NCBI GenBank assembly: GCA_022823225.1
Contig: JAJDXM010000079.1
Location: 16,232 to 80,231 of the forward strand
Direction of reading: 5' to 3'
Length of the DNA: 64,000 nucleotides
Source of the DNA: Gemmatimonadota bacterium
Lineage (GTDB): Bacteria; Gemmatimonadota; Gemmatimonadetes; Longimicrobiales; Gaopeijiaceae
The notes under the pieces are model-generated. The model saw only the letters and a program-made list of their open reading frames with translations. It searched no databases and had not been told where the DNA came from. The position numbers were made by a program, and so were the translations under genes. Numbering within the stretch: position 1 is the stretch's first letter; every line of letters begins with the position of its first letter. This document shows, in pieces, positions 28,062 to 36,779 of the stretch.

Positions 28062-29343
28062 TTTCGTAAGGACCGCCGCCGCGGGAGTGGCCGCCGGTGC
28101 CGTTGGGGACATGGCGACGCCCGGCGGAGCCACCGCGCTAGCGCCCGCCGCCGCCGCGCCCACCACCCCACCCTCCGCCCCCGCCGTCCACACCCGTCTC
28201 ACCCGGCCCGTTCTCGTCGCGGACGTGTCCTCGATCCGGTACCGGAACGGTGGCCCCGAGAGCGCGATCGAGCGCGCATTTCGCGGGATCACCGAAGGGG
28301 AGGACATCCTGGACGCATGCGTTGCGGGGGTGAACATCCCCGAACTGGACCCCGAGGAGCGCGGCATCGGGTACGGCGGCCTCCCCAACGCGGACGGCGT
28401 GGTGCAGCTCGATTCGTGCCTGATGCACGGGCCGCGCCGGTGGGCGGGCGGGGTTGCGGCTCTCGAAGGCGTGAAGACCCCGTCGCTCGTGGCCAAGGCG
28501 GTCGCCGAACTCACCGACCACCACCTGATCGTCGGGAAGGGTGCGCAGGAGTTCGCGCGGGCGCTCGGCTTCGAGATCCACGATGACCTCAACACCGACG
28601 CCTCCCGCGAACTGTGGCTGGAGTGGCGCCGCCGGGTGGACCCGGCGCACTGGCTGGACCCGGCGGAGCGGCTGCGCGGCACCGGCCGCCCCGGCGAGGA
28701 CACCGACCCGGATGCGATCCGGCGTGGCCGCCGGGGAAGCCCGGGCCGCCCTGAGCCCGTCCGCCCGCCCGACCCCGACCACGCCGCCCGCCTTCGCCGC
28801 CACAACGACGCTGCGCTCGCCGCCGGACTCTCCATGGTTGACGATGGCCTCATCGACGCGGACTCCTTCTGGGGAACGACCAGCCTCGAGGCCGTCTCCC
28901 CCGACGGGGACATCTGCGGCGTCACCACGACCAGCGGCCTCTCCTGGAAGATTCCCGGCAGAGCGGGGGACTCCCCGATCCTCGGCGCGGGCCAGTACGT
29001 GGACAACGACATCGGCGCGGCGGGCTCGACCGGCCGCGGGGAGGCCAACCTCTACAACCTGAGCTGCTTCATGATCGTCGAGTTCATGCGCCAGGGCATG
29101 TCGCCCCGGGACGCGGGCATGGCCGTGCTGCAGCGGGTCCGGGACAACACGATCGAGTCCCGGCTCCGGAACTCGCGTGGCCTGCCGAGCTTCGACCTGC
29201 GCTTCTTCATCGTCAACAAGTCGGGCGAATATGCGGGCGTGGCCATGTACGGATCGGCCGAGTCGGCCTTCGCGGTGTGCGACGAGAACGGCGCCCGCGA
29301 AGAGCCGCTCGAAGGTCTGCTGGACGGCTCGCCGCGCGACTGA
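28048..29343 (+). CDS. Tat-exported N4-glycosylasparaginase/isoaspartyl peptidase
   Basis: 431 residues. The N-terminus has a twin-arginine signal (KRRDFVRTAAAGVAAGA). The Ntn-hydrolase family pattern is clear: VNIPELDPEERGIGYGGLPN, VQLDSCLMHGP, KTPSLVAKAV, then the cleavage site region WGTTSLEAV with the likely nucleophile Thr277, GVTTTSGLSWKIPGRAGDSP, GAGQYVDNDIGAAGSTGRGE. The family self-cleaves before that threonine to give two chains and hydrolyses N-acetylglucosaminyl-asparagine or isoaspartyl bonds. A 40-residue proline/arginine-rich loop (210-250) precedes the cleavage site. The first 14 bases overlap the previous gene. Confidence 0.87.
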   Translation: MKRRDFVRTAAAGVAAGAVGDMATPGGATALAPAAAAPTTPPSAPAVHTRLTRPVLVADVSSIRYRNGGPESAIERAFRGITEGEDILDACVAGVNIPELDPEERGIGYGGLPNADGVVQLDSCLMHGPRRWAGGVAALEGVKTPSLVAKAVAELTDHHLIVGKGAQEFARALGFEIHDDLNTDASRELWLEWRRRVDPAHWLDPAERLRGTGRPGEDTDPDAIRRGRRGSPGRPEPVRPPDPDHAARLRRHNDAALAAGLSMVDDGLIDADSFWGTTSLEAVSPDGDICGVTTTSGLSWKIPGRAGDSPILGAGQYVDNDIGAAGSTGRGEANLYNLSCFMIVEFMRQGMSPRDAGMAVLQRVRDNTIESRLRNSRGLPSFDLRFFIVNKSGEYAGVAMYGSAESAFAVCDENGAREEPLEGLLDGSPRD

Positions 29344-29507
29344 AGCGAAGGGCCGCTACCGTCGGTCGGGCTGGTCCGCCGGTCGGGCACGTCCGCCAAT
29401 CCGGGCGGATCCGTGTCCGCCAGGACCCACTTCGATGCCGTGGCTCGGGCCCCGACGGTATGGATCGACGGGGAGCTTCTCCTGGCGGACGGAAAGTCAT
29501 GCCCGGT

Positions 29508-29642
29508 CTACCTTCGTTCGCGTATCCGCAGAACGACCAGGTGCTCCACGTCCATCAGGTCTCCCGGATCGCACCCGGCCGCCGTGATCAGGACGGACAG
29601 GGTGGCAAGGAGGCTCACCCGCGGGGGCGACGGAGACCTCAC
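29508..29642 (-). CDS. Possible small lipoprotein
   Basis: 44 codons from GTG 29642 overlapping the DUF1080 gene stop (GTGA). It has a hydrophobic segment VSLLATLSVLITAAGC that fits a lipoprotein signal with cysteine at the end, then only 20 further residues. It may be a real small lipoprotein or a decayed signal of a lost gene. The rest of 29344-29507 shows nothing recognisable. Confidence 0.35.
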   Translation of the reverse strand: MRSPSPPRVSLLATLSVLITAAGCDPGDLMDVEHLVVLRIRERR

Positions 29643-31030
29643 CCCCCCAGGTCCACCACCTCGAGATTCCGCCACCTCACCTTGATCCCGCCCCCGTCGT
29701 GGATCTGGAGCGCGATCGACCCCTCGGCCGCGCCGATCTGCTCGTCGGTGATGTCCACCATGCGCGTCCCGTTCAGCCATGTGGTGACCCGGTCTCCCAC
29801 GGCGCGCACCCGCATCGTGTTCCAGTCGCCCATGCGCAGCGCCTCGTCGAGTTCCGGGTCGGGCTGCACGAGCCATCCCCGTCCGTACGACTCGTAGATC
29901 CCGCCGCTGAAGAGTCCGGGCGGCGCCACCTCCGCCTGCCAGCCGCTGACGATCGTGCCTTCCACGCTGGAGCGGAAGAAGATGCCGCTGTTGCCGTCGG
30001 ACTCCTGCATGAAGTCGACGCTCAGGTCGAAGTCGCGGAAACGTCGTTCGGTCTTCAGGTACCCGTACTGGGCGTCCGGGCCGCTCTCGCACACCAGCTC
30101 GCCGCCCTCGACGTACCAGCGCTCGGTGCCGTGCACCTGCCAGCCGTCGAGGTTCTCGCCGTTGAAGAGCGAGACCGGTCCCAGCGGCAGGACCTTGATG
30201 TTGCGGTAGAAGACGTTGCGACCGTGGTCCTGCAGCCCGATCGGGCCCGACGCCGCCCGGCCGTACCGGGGGAAGGGCTCGAACTTGCTCGCCGCGACGA
30301 GCGCCTCCCACTCCGGCGAGCCGAGCATGTATTCCACCGTCTTGACGCCGTTCAGCCAGTGCTCGACGTGGTTGTTTGCGATCCGGATGCGGGCGCTGTT
30401 CCACTCGCCGGGCCCGTGCAGCGTCTTCTCGCCGGCCGAGTGCAGGTCGTAGTTGTCGCCGGTGAGGTGCGTGTTCATGTCCATCGTGCCCATCTCGACA
30501 TACGCCGGATCGTCGAGGACCTGGTACTCGGGCGCGTTGTTCCAGATCGCGAAGCCGTCGGCCTCGATCACGCGGTAGAGGACGCCGCTGTTGGCCACGT
30601 CGGACAGCATGAAGTCGAACTTCAGGTCGAAGTCCGAAAAGGATTCGGTGGTGACGATGTCCCCGCCGATCGCCACGTCCGGGTCGCCCGCGGTCGCGCC
30701 GACGACCAGCATGCCGTCGACCACCGCCCACCCGGTGTCGGGGAACGCCTCGCGGTTGTAGCCGCGCCAGCCGGCGGTGGTCTCGCCGTCGAAGAGGAGG
30801 CGCCAGCCGGCGTTGCGCTCGGCTTCGGTGAGGGTGTTGGGGGGTGGGTCGGTGGCGTCGCCGCCGCCTTCCGCGCCGGGCTGGCCGCCGGAGTCGCCTT
30901 GGCAGGCGGCAGCCAGGAGGACGGCCGCCAGCGTCGCGGCGAGCCGCGCAGACCACGACGGATGCGGGTGCGCGGGCGTCGCAATGGCCGGATCGGCCGC
31001 CAAATTACACAAAATATGTAAATTACGCAT
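29639..31030 (-). CDS. Lipoprotein with two DUF1080 (3-keto-disaccharide hydrolase) domains
   Basis: 463 residues. Lipobox near AAVLLAAACQ. Two tandem concanavalin-like DUF1080 domains (about 75-270 and 280-462), each with the family's LFDGE...GW start, a YRVIEADGFAIWNNAPEYQ / FFRSSVEG core with EYQ..D or GG(I)YE blocks, and WN..RIR..N.(V/H)..(H/T)WLNG. DUF1080 enzymes cleave 3-keto-glycosides made by partner Gfo/Idh/MocA dehydrogenases, and one lies just upstream with a TAATG overlap at 31028-31032. The first 12 codons are unusually AT-rich, so a TTG a little further in may be the true start. Confidence 0.85.
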   Translation of the reverse strand: MRNLHILCNLAADPAIATPAHPHPSWSARLAATLAAVLLAAACQGDSGGQPGAEGGGDATDPPPNTLTEAERNAGWRLLFDGETTAGWRGYNREAFPDTGWAVVDGMLVVGATAGDPDVAIGGDIVTTESFSDFDLKFDFMLSDVANSGVLYRVIEADGFAIWNNAPEYQVLDDPAYVEMGTMDMNTHLTGDNYDLHSAGEKTLHGPGEWNSARIRIANNHVEHWLNGVKTVEYMLGSPEWEALVAASKFEPFPRYGRAASGPIGLQDHGRNVFYRNIKVLPLGPVSLFNGENLDGWQVHGTERWYVEGGELVCESGPDAQYGYLKTERRFRDFDLSVDFMQESDGNSGIFFRSSVEGTIVSGWQAEVAPPGLFSGGIYESYGRGWLVQPDPELDEALRMGDWNTMRVRAVGDRVTTWLNGTRMVDITDEQIGAAEGSIALQIHDGGGIKVRWRNLEVVDLGG

Positions 31031-32448
31031 TACATCAGCCTCATCTCGTCAGGGTCCCACCGCACGATCCGGTCCTCGAAGTAACTGGTGTTGCACGCCA
31101 GCGCCGGGGCCGCGGCCCGCAGCCCGAAGCTCGCATCCTCGCGCACCGGCGGACCGCCCCGGATCGCCTCGAAGAAGTTGTTGAAGTGGTCGACGTGGGC
31201 GCCGCGATAGCCCCGCTCGACCTGGTAGCGGACCTCGGCCGGCGGCAGCATCCGCACCCGCGCGGGCAGTCCACCCTCGTCCGCGGCCGCCTCGGCCATC
31301 TTCTCCTGGCTGAAGGCGTCCATCGGGTCGACCGCGACGTTCTTGCGCAGCACCACATCGGTCCAGGTCACGTCCATCGCGCCCTCGCTCCCCACCAGGC
31401 GCAGGAAGGTGCTGCCCGACGTCCCGTCCACGAAGTTGACCCGCAGCGACAGGTTGAAGCCGGGGTGCGTGGCGGTCTCGGGGTAGTCGAAGACGCCGAG
31501 GAGCACGTCCGGCACCTCGCGGCCGTCCTTCCAGTAGCGGAGCCCGCCCGCCGCCTGAACGCGCGTGGGCCCATTCGAGCTCACCACGAAGTGGAGGCTG
31601 GAGAAGAGGTGCACGAAGAGGTCGCCGGCGACACCGGTCCCGTAGTCGCGGTAGTTGCGCCAGCGGAAGATTCGGAGCGGGTCGTAGGGGCGGTCCGGGG
31701 CCGGGCCCAGGAAGCGCTGCCAGTCCACCGTCTCCGCCGACGCTTCGGCTGGAATGGGATACTGCCATGCGCCGATGGGATCGTTGCGCGCCCAGAAGCC
31801 CTCCGCGTAGTTGAGCTGGCCGATCGCGCCTTCCTCGTACAGCTCCTTGGCCTTCTCGTTGCCGAGCGAACTCATCCCCTGGCTGCCGACCTGGAAGACC
31901 TTGCCCGATTCCTGTTCCGCCCGGATCAGGTCGCGGCCCTCCGCAATGTCGTGCACCATCGGCTTCTCGCAGTAGACGGACTTGCCGGCTCGGAGCGCGG
32001 CGACCGAAATGGGCTGGTGCAGGTGGTCGGGCGTGCCCACGATCACCGCGTCGACATCGTCCCGGGCGAGCACCTCGGTGTAGTCGCGCGTCGTGAAGAT
32101 CTCGCCGTGGCGCTCCCGCGCGGCATCGAGACGCCCGTCGAAGACGTCACACGCTGCCACCAGCTCCACCCCGGGGATCCGCAGCGCGGTGTTCACATCG
32201 GCCATCCCCATTCCCCCGGCGCCGATCACGGCCAGGCCGACACGATCGGAGGGCGGCACCTGCCTGCGCCCGGGCTTACGGGTCAGTGGCCGCCGGACGG
32301 CGCCCGGCGCCTCGGCCGACACCAGGGAGGGGAACCCGGTCAGAGCGGATCCCGCGGCCAGCGCCGAACCAGCCGCAACGGACTTGACGAACTTGCGCCG
32401 ACTACTGGCGGGGCCGGGCTTCGAACTGGACTTTTTCCTGTCGCTCAT
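31030..32448 (-). CDS. Tat-exported Gfo/Idh/MocA-family oxidoreductase
   Basis: 472 residues. The Tat signal is SRRKFVKSVAAGSALAAGSA. The Rossmann fold has GLAVIGAGGMGMADV, then VELVAACDVFDGRL, VDAVIVGTPDHLH, and the catalytic-region EKPMVHD. The C-terminal alpha/beta domain contains WARNDPIGAWQYP and HVDHFNNFFEAIR. Family members oxidise or reduce sugars with tightly held NAD(P). Pairing with DUF1080 genes suggests a periplasmic 3-keto-glycoside route. ATG 32448 is the only start before the Tat motif. Confidence 0.88.
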   Translation of the reverse strand: MSDRKKSSSKPGPASSRRKFVKSVAAGSALAAGSALTGFPSLVSAEAPGAVRRPLTRKPGRRQVPPSDRVGLAVIGAGGMGMADVNTALRIPGVELVAACDVFDGRLDAARERHGEIFTTRDYTEVLARDDVDAVIVGTPDHLHQPISVAALRAGKSVYCEKPMVHDIAEGRDLIRAEQESGKVFQVGSQGMSSLGNEKAKELYEEGAIGQLNYAEGFWARNDPIGAWQYPIPAEASAETVDWQRFLGPAPDRPYDPLRIFRWRNYRDYGTGVAGDLFVHLFSSLHFVVSSNGPTRVQAAGGLRYWKDGREVPDVLLGVFDYPETATHPGFNLSLRVNFVDGTSGSTFLRLVGSEGAMDVTWTDVVLRKNVAVDPMDAFSQEKMAEAAADEGGLPARVRMLPPAEVRYQVERGYRGAHVDHFNNFFEAIRGGPPVREDASFGLRAAAPALACNTSYFEDRIVRWDPDEMRLM

Positions 32449-32627
32449 GATGCGCTTGTGTTGGGAGTGGGTGTGCACGCGAATCTCGCCTGGGCTGATC
32501 CCACAACGTAAGCGCGCTCCGATCCGGTCGGCAAAGGAGAGTAGGGTAACCGAGGGGGGCGAACTGCTCGCGCAGGTCTCTGTACCGAACGCAACACACG
32601 GGCGGGCAGGTACAACGGGCGACGGCA

Positions 32628-32641
32628 GCTGAAATTTCAGC
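32628..32641. repeat. Perfect 14-bp palindrome in a divergent intergenic region
   Basis: GCTGAAATTTCAGC is exactly self-complementary. It lies between the divergent oxidoreductase (start 32448) and TlpA-like (start 32737) genes and may be an operator. The rest of 32449-32736 shows no gene and no clear promoter. Confidence 0.5.
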
Positions 32642-32736
32642 ACCATGTTGCTGTGTCCGCATCTACCTTGTTACCGTGCAATCCGACCCTGCTCCGCCCG
32701 GCCGCTCTGCCACACCATCCAACAGTGAGGTACCAC

Positions 32737-34554
32737 ATGACCGGACTGTCTCGGCTCAACCCCGGCTTGGTGCTTTCCGTTCTGCCATTGCTCGCCTGCG
32801 CACGGGATAGCGGGCTTCGCTTCTCACCTGAAAGCCCGTCGGCGGGCTCCGAGATCAACGTCGAATACGTAACGTCTTCCACCCTCGCGGACGAATCCGA
32901 GCTTGTGTTGCGCGGCACCTACCGGACCGCTGCCGGGGTGGTTGAGTTGCTCACAATCCCGACGATGCAGCCGGGATCCGGAAACACCTTCACCACCCGG
33001 TTCAGGCTGCCGGAAACGGCCGTGTACGCTGCTTTCGTGGTCGAGGACGCCGCTGGCCAGCACCTCGACACCAACGGCGCCAATCTCTTCGATCTGCTGG
33101 TGCACGATGCGGATGGAAGGCCGCTCTACCGTGGACTCGTGGCGCGGGCCGACGAGTTCGAAGACCGGAACGTGTATACGTCACTGGAGGCGCTCCGTCG
33201 TGCCATGGAGCTCTACCCGGATTCACTCGATGGCTGGGGTCGGCTTCGCTCGCTGGAGAGACGGGCGCTGGGATCAAGCCGAGGCGACAGCCTGTTCGTC
33301 TGGCACCAGGAGAACTTCGCCGGGATTGACGAGCGCTACAGGGATCGCGAGGACCTGCCGCTTGTAACGGTTGAGGCGATCCTGGACTATGCCGGGGAGG
33401 TGGGTGAAGCGACAGCCCGAGACCATTGGGACACACGCCTCGATGAGACGGTGGGCTCATTCTCCTGGTCTCAATCCGTCACATTGCCGATTCTCCGTCA
33501 GTGGCAAGCCGACAGGAACTCCGCAGCGGCACTCGATGCATGGGAAGCGTACTGGCCGGCCGCTCAGAAGGGCCAGATCGCCGATTATGCGATGCAGATA
33601 GCCATTGGGTCGAAGAATGGCGAAGCGGCGGATCGATGGATCCAGCGCGCCCTCGTGCGCTACAACGACTTCTGGATAGCGGGAATGATCGCCGATTGGT
33701 TCCCGGAACACTGTGAACGCGCCGTGGAGATCGCGCGCGCGGACTTCGAGCAGACGCGCGCCATCCGTCCGCTCGGCCGCACCGTCGACGAACACGCCCA
33801 GTCCATGGTGTCGGCGCAGGCGCCCCTGTGGAACGACTACGCTAGGTTGTTGCGCCGGTGTGCGAGCGCGGACGAGGCCCTCGCGGTTGTGGAGGAGGCG
33901 ACCGCCCGGAATCCCAGCCCCGATCTCTTTGAGGCCCTCGGCGAGCTGAAGCTCGGCGAAGGGGACATCGATGGCGCCGCGCGCGCCTACGCGGTGGTGG
34001 TATCCGATCCGGGGACTCCCCAGCCCAGGGCCGATTCGCTTGCGTCACTGGTCGGTTACACCCCCGAAAGTCCGGAGTGGGGCGCATTGCTCGAATCCGC
34101 GCGCGCGCAAGTGCTGGCGCTGGTTCTCTCCCAGGCCGACGATTGGACCCCCGCAGCGAGCCATGTGACCGACGAGACCGGGGAGCGCCACCTCCTGGCC
34201 GACCTGAGCGCGGGCAAGCCCACCGTTCTCGTCTTCTGGGCCCGGTGGTGCGGGCCGTGCATCGAGAAGATCCCCGATGTCGTGCGCCTCCAGGAGATCC
34301 TGGAGCCCCTGGGCGCACAGGTGCTGTCCATCGCATGGAGGGATCCGCCCGGCGCCGACATGGATGCGTTCATCGCGGAGCACGGGATCGACTATCCCGT
34401 CTACCACGACCTCGAGGACTCGGCGACGGATGCCTTCGGGGTGTCTGCCATCCAGACGAACTTCGTCCTCGACGCCGAGGGTCGCGTGCGTTTCCCCCGG
34501 ACCGAACTCGTCGACGTTCCCCGGCAGGTGGAGGCGTTGGTCCGGCAGCGCTGA
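32737..34554 (+). CDS. Lipoprotein with C-terminal TlpA-like thioredoxin domain
   Basis: 605 residues. The signal ends LPLLACA, a lipobox. A beta-rich domain (40-150) is followed by a long helical region with TPR-like pairs (about 160-430, for example TARNPSPDLFEALGELKLGE). The last 140 residues are a thioredoxin fold with W504-C-G-P-C508 (FWARWCGPCIEKIPDVVRL) and the cis-Pro region (AIQTNFVLDAEGRV). Such proteins act in the periplasm as disulfide reductants or isomerases. GAGG lies 6 bases before ATG 32737. Which protein it serves is not evident. Confidence 0.82.
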   Translation: MTGLSRLNPGLVLSVLPLLACARDSGLRFSPESPSAGSEINVEYVTSSTLADESELVLRGTYRTAAGVVELLTIPTMQPGSGNTFTTRFRLPETAVYAAFVVEDAAGQHLDTNGANLFDLLVHDADGRPLYRGLVARADEFEDRNVYTSLEALRRAMELYPDSLDGWGRLRSLERRALGSSRGDSLFVWHQENFAGIDERYRDREDLPLVTVEAILDYAGEVGEATARDHWDTRLDETVGSFSWSQSVTLPILRQWQADRNSAAALDAWEAYWPAAQKGQIADYAMQIAIGSKNGEAADRWIQRALVRYNDFWIAGMIADWFPEHCERAVEIARADFEQTRAIRPLGRTVDEHAQSMVSAQAPLWNDYARLLRRCASADEALAVVEEATARNPSPDLFEALGELKLGEGDIDGAARAYAVVVSDPGTPQPRADSLASLVGYTPESPEWGALLESARAQVLALVLSQADDWTPAASHVTDETGERHLLADLSAGKPTVLVFWARWCGPCIEKIPDVVRLQEILEPLGAQVLSIAWRDPPGADMDAFIAEHGIDYPVYHDLEDSATDAFGVSAIQTNFVLDAEGRVRFPRTELVDVPRQVEALVRQR

Positions 34555-34646
34555 CTCACCGGCACCTCACTCCCGCGTCGGCCTGGCAACGACACCCACA
34601 TTGTCCGTTCTCGTCGGTGCCGAAGGTCGCCAGTCAATCTGCAGTC

Positions 34647-35897
34647 CTACCTCACCCCTTCCGGCACCCTCTTCACCACGATCGACGGGACATCCATCTC
34701 GTCCACCTCCCAGTACGCGACCAGGCCGTCCGGGCCGAAGGCGCTCGGTATCCTCGTCGCGCCCGGGGCGTAGGTGCCGACGTAGTTGCGGCCGGGGCCG
34801 AAGACGTCGATCGGGCCGTTGTTCGCCCAGGGCTCCTCGCCGCGCCTGCGGACCCACAGGCCGCCTTCCCAGGTGGCCCGGAGCCACCGGATGACCGGCA
34901 CCTCGGGGTAGAATTCGCGCTCTTCCATGATTTCGAGGAGAATCGGCGACGATGGTCGCTTGAACTGATCGAGCTCGCGCTCCATCAGGTCCCCATGCAT
35001 CCGCCCGGTGACGGCCTCCGGGACGAACGGGCGCCGCAACTCGCCGCGCGGGGCGCCGTCGGCCGCAACGAACCGGACCACGTAGGCCGACGAGTCGGAG
35101 TAGGCGAGCGTGCCGTCCGGCAGGACGTCCCAGTGGAACTTCGGCTCAAGGATCATGTCGTCCAGGAAAACCCTCAATATGTCCCCCGATTCCAGCGCGT
35201 CCGGAAGTGGTTCGCGAGGCGATTCGCGGGGCGCGCGCCACCCCTTCAGCGCGGTTTCCGCAACGACCCTGTCGGCACGAACGTCGAACCGCTCGATCGT
35301 GCGGTCGTCGGCTCCCATTGAATCGGGATGCGTACCCCACGAGGCCATGGCCCGATGCGCGTAGATCGCGCCCTGCGCGTACAGGGAGACGCCGTCCGGG
35401 TGAGGCTCCATTCGGCGTTGCAGCGTGAGTTGCTGGAGTTGGAACGGTCTGAACTCCGTGTTCATCCGGGCAAAGTGATCGGGCGAGCCGTCCGCGCCGA
35501 ACACCTGGATGGCCCAGTGATCTCCGTCCGCCACCGCAAAGCGCCCGTCGCGCCAGACCACGAGGGCCGTCGGGGCCCGGAAGTCTCCCGGTCCCTCGCC
35601 TCGTTGGCCCACGGTCCTGACCAGGTTGCCCGCGGGGTCGATCACGACCACCCGGAAAGCCTCCGCGTCGAGGACGTACAGATTCCCGGCGGCGTCGAAA
35701 CCCAGGTCGCCGCGCTCGGTGAATTGGGCCCATTCGGGGGCGGCCAGACCGCCCACGCGGTACACCTCCGGAAAGTCTGCGGTCAGCGGGCGATCCTGGG
35801 CGGTTGCCGGTGAGAGAGTCGGGGCAAGGCTGACCAGAAAGGTGACGAGGATCGTTGCGGGGCTGGGCCGCGGACGGGACTCTCGTTGCTGGCTCAT
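34647..35897 (-). CDS. Secreted 6-bladed beta-propeller protein
   Basis: 416 residues. The signal peptide ends PTLSPATAQD. It opens with [15 protein letters not shown], the same entry motif as in the propeller at 39386, then blades such as LYVLDAEAFRVVVIDPAG, RQGEGPGDF-like RGEGPGDFRAPTALVVWRDG, and [20 protein letters not shown]. The C-terminus ([40 protein letters not shown]) is the shared box of this family in the window. ATG 35897 precedes the signal. Function unknown. Confidence 0.77.
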   Translation of the reverse strand: MSQQRESRPRPSPATILVTFLVSLAPTLSPATAQDRPLTADFPEVYRVGGLAAPEWAQFTERGDLGFDAAGNLYVLDAEAFRVVVIDPAGNLVRTVGQRGEGPGDFRAPTALVVWRDGRFAVADGDHWAIQVFGADGSPDHFARMNTEFRPFQLQQLTLQRRMEPHPDGVSLYAQGAIYAHRAMASWGTHPDSMGADDRTIERFDVRADRVVAETALKGWRAPRESPREPLPDALESGDILRVFLDDMILEPKFHWDVLPDGTLAYSDSSAYVVRFVAADGAPRGELRRPFVPEAVTGRMHGDLMERELDQFKRPSSPILLEIMEEREFYPEVPVIRWLRATWEGGLWVRRRGEEPWANNGPIDVFGPGRNYVGTYAPGATRIPSAFGPDGLVAYWEVDEMDVPSIVVKRVPEGVR

Positions 35898-36023
35898 GGT
35901 TCGCGCGGCGTTGCAGGGTGGGCGTGCGGGGGGCATGATGCGATGGGACGCGTGTTCAGCCTGGGGCGCGTCCGATAAGGTAACGCGATGCGGACGCAGT
36001 AAGAGAAGATTGGGGGTGATGAA

Positions 36024-36779
36024 GTGCGAAGATCCGAAACGCGGCCGAGTCGGTCGCCCGAGCGGGTGCGAGCCGGGTCGCGCCACCGGGTGCGATCGGC
36101 CATCCCCCCCGCGTCGCGCCCTGCCAGCCCCGCGCCTCGCCGCCTTCGTTGCCGCGCGGGGGCGATCCACGGACTGCTCGCCCTTGCGCTCCTCGGCGCC
36201 TTCCGCTCCCCCGGCTTTCTGCCCGGCGCGAGCGATCCCGTGCGGGTCGTCGTCGAGACCGAACTGGGCTCCCTGGAGCTGGAAGTCGATGTCGACCGGG
36301 CGCCCGTGACCGGCGCGAACTTTCTGCGCTACGTCGACGGGGGCCACTACGACGGCGGCACCTTCTACCGCACCGTCCACGCGGACAACCAGCCCAGCGA
36401 CTCGATCCGCATCGCGGTGATACAGGCCGGCCGCAATCGGGAGGCGGGCGCCGCGACCTTCCCCCCGATCGCGCTGGAGCGCACCGGCGCCACCGGCCTC
36501 GCGCACCTCGACGGCACCATCTCGATGGCGCGGGGCGGCCCCGATTCGGCCACGCACAGCTTCTTCATCTGCATCGGCGACCAGCCGTCGCTCGACCAAG
36601 GCGGGATGCGCAACGCGGACGGGCAGGGGTTCGCGGCCTTCGGCAGGGTGGTCGCGGGGATGGACGTGGTGCGCGCGATCCACGCGGCGCCGTACGAAGG
36701 CCAGCGGCTGAGGCCGCCGGTGGGAATCGTGAGGGCGTACCGGAAGGACGGGCCGGCTGGGGCGGTGCCGGGAACGTGA
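36024..36779 (+). CDS. Exported peptidyl-prolyl cis-trans isomerase, cyclophilin type
   Basis: 251 residues. After a long arginine-rich start and a hydrophobic segment (GLLALALLGAFRSPGF), the cyclophilin domain spans about 70-235: VVVETELGSLELEVDVDRAP, FLRYVDGGHYDGGTFYR, GTISMARGGPDSATHSFFIC. The active-site Arg of FYR and the Q of the IQAG block are kept. A GTG at 36024 is the furthest reasonable start; the real one may be later. The stop overlaps the next gene by GTGA. Confidence 0.8.
   Translation: MRRSETRPSRSPERVRAGSRHRVRSAIPPASRPASPAPRRLRCRAGAIHGLLALALLGAFRSPGFLPGASDPVRVVVETELGSLELEVDVDRAPVTGANFLRYVDGGHYDGGTFYRTVHADNQPSDSIRIAVIQAGRNREAGAATFPPIALERTGATGLAHLDGTISMARGGPDSATHSFFICIGDQPSLDQGGMRNADGQGFAAFGRVVAGMDVVRAIHAAPYEGQRLRPPVGIVRAYRKDGPAGAVPGT

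Noticed and set aside
31005..31035. AT-rich patch with TTTACAT/ATGTAA inverted arms, with similar patches near 48970 and 62400
   Set aside because: The three patches share only a 7-base core and different spacings; not enough for a common motif.
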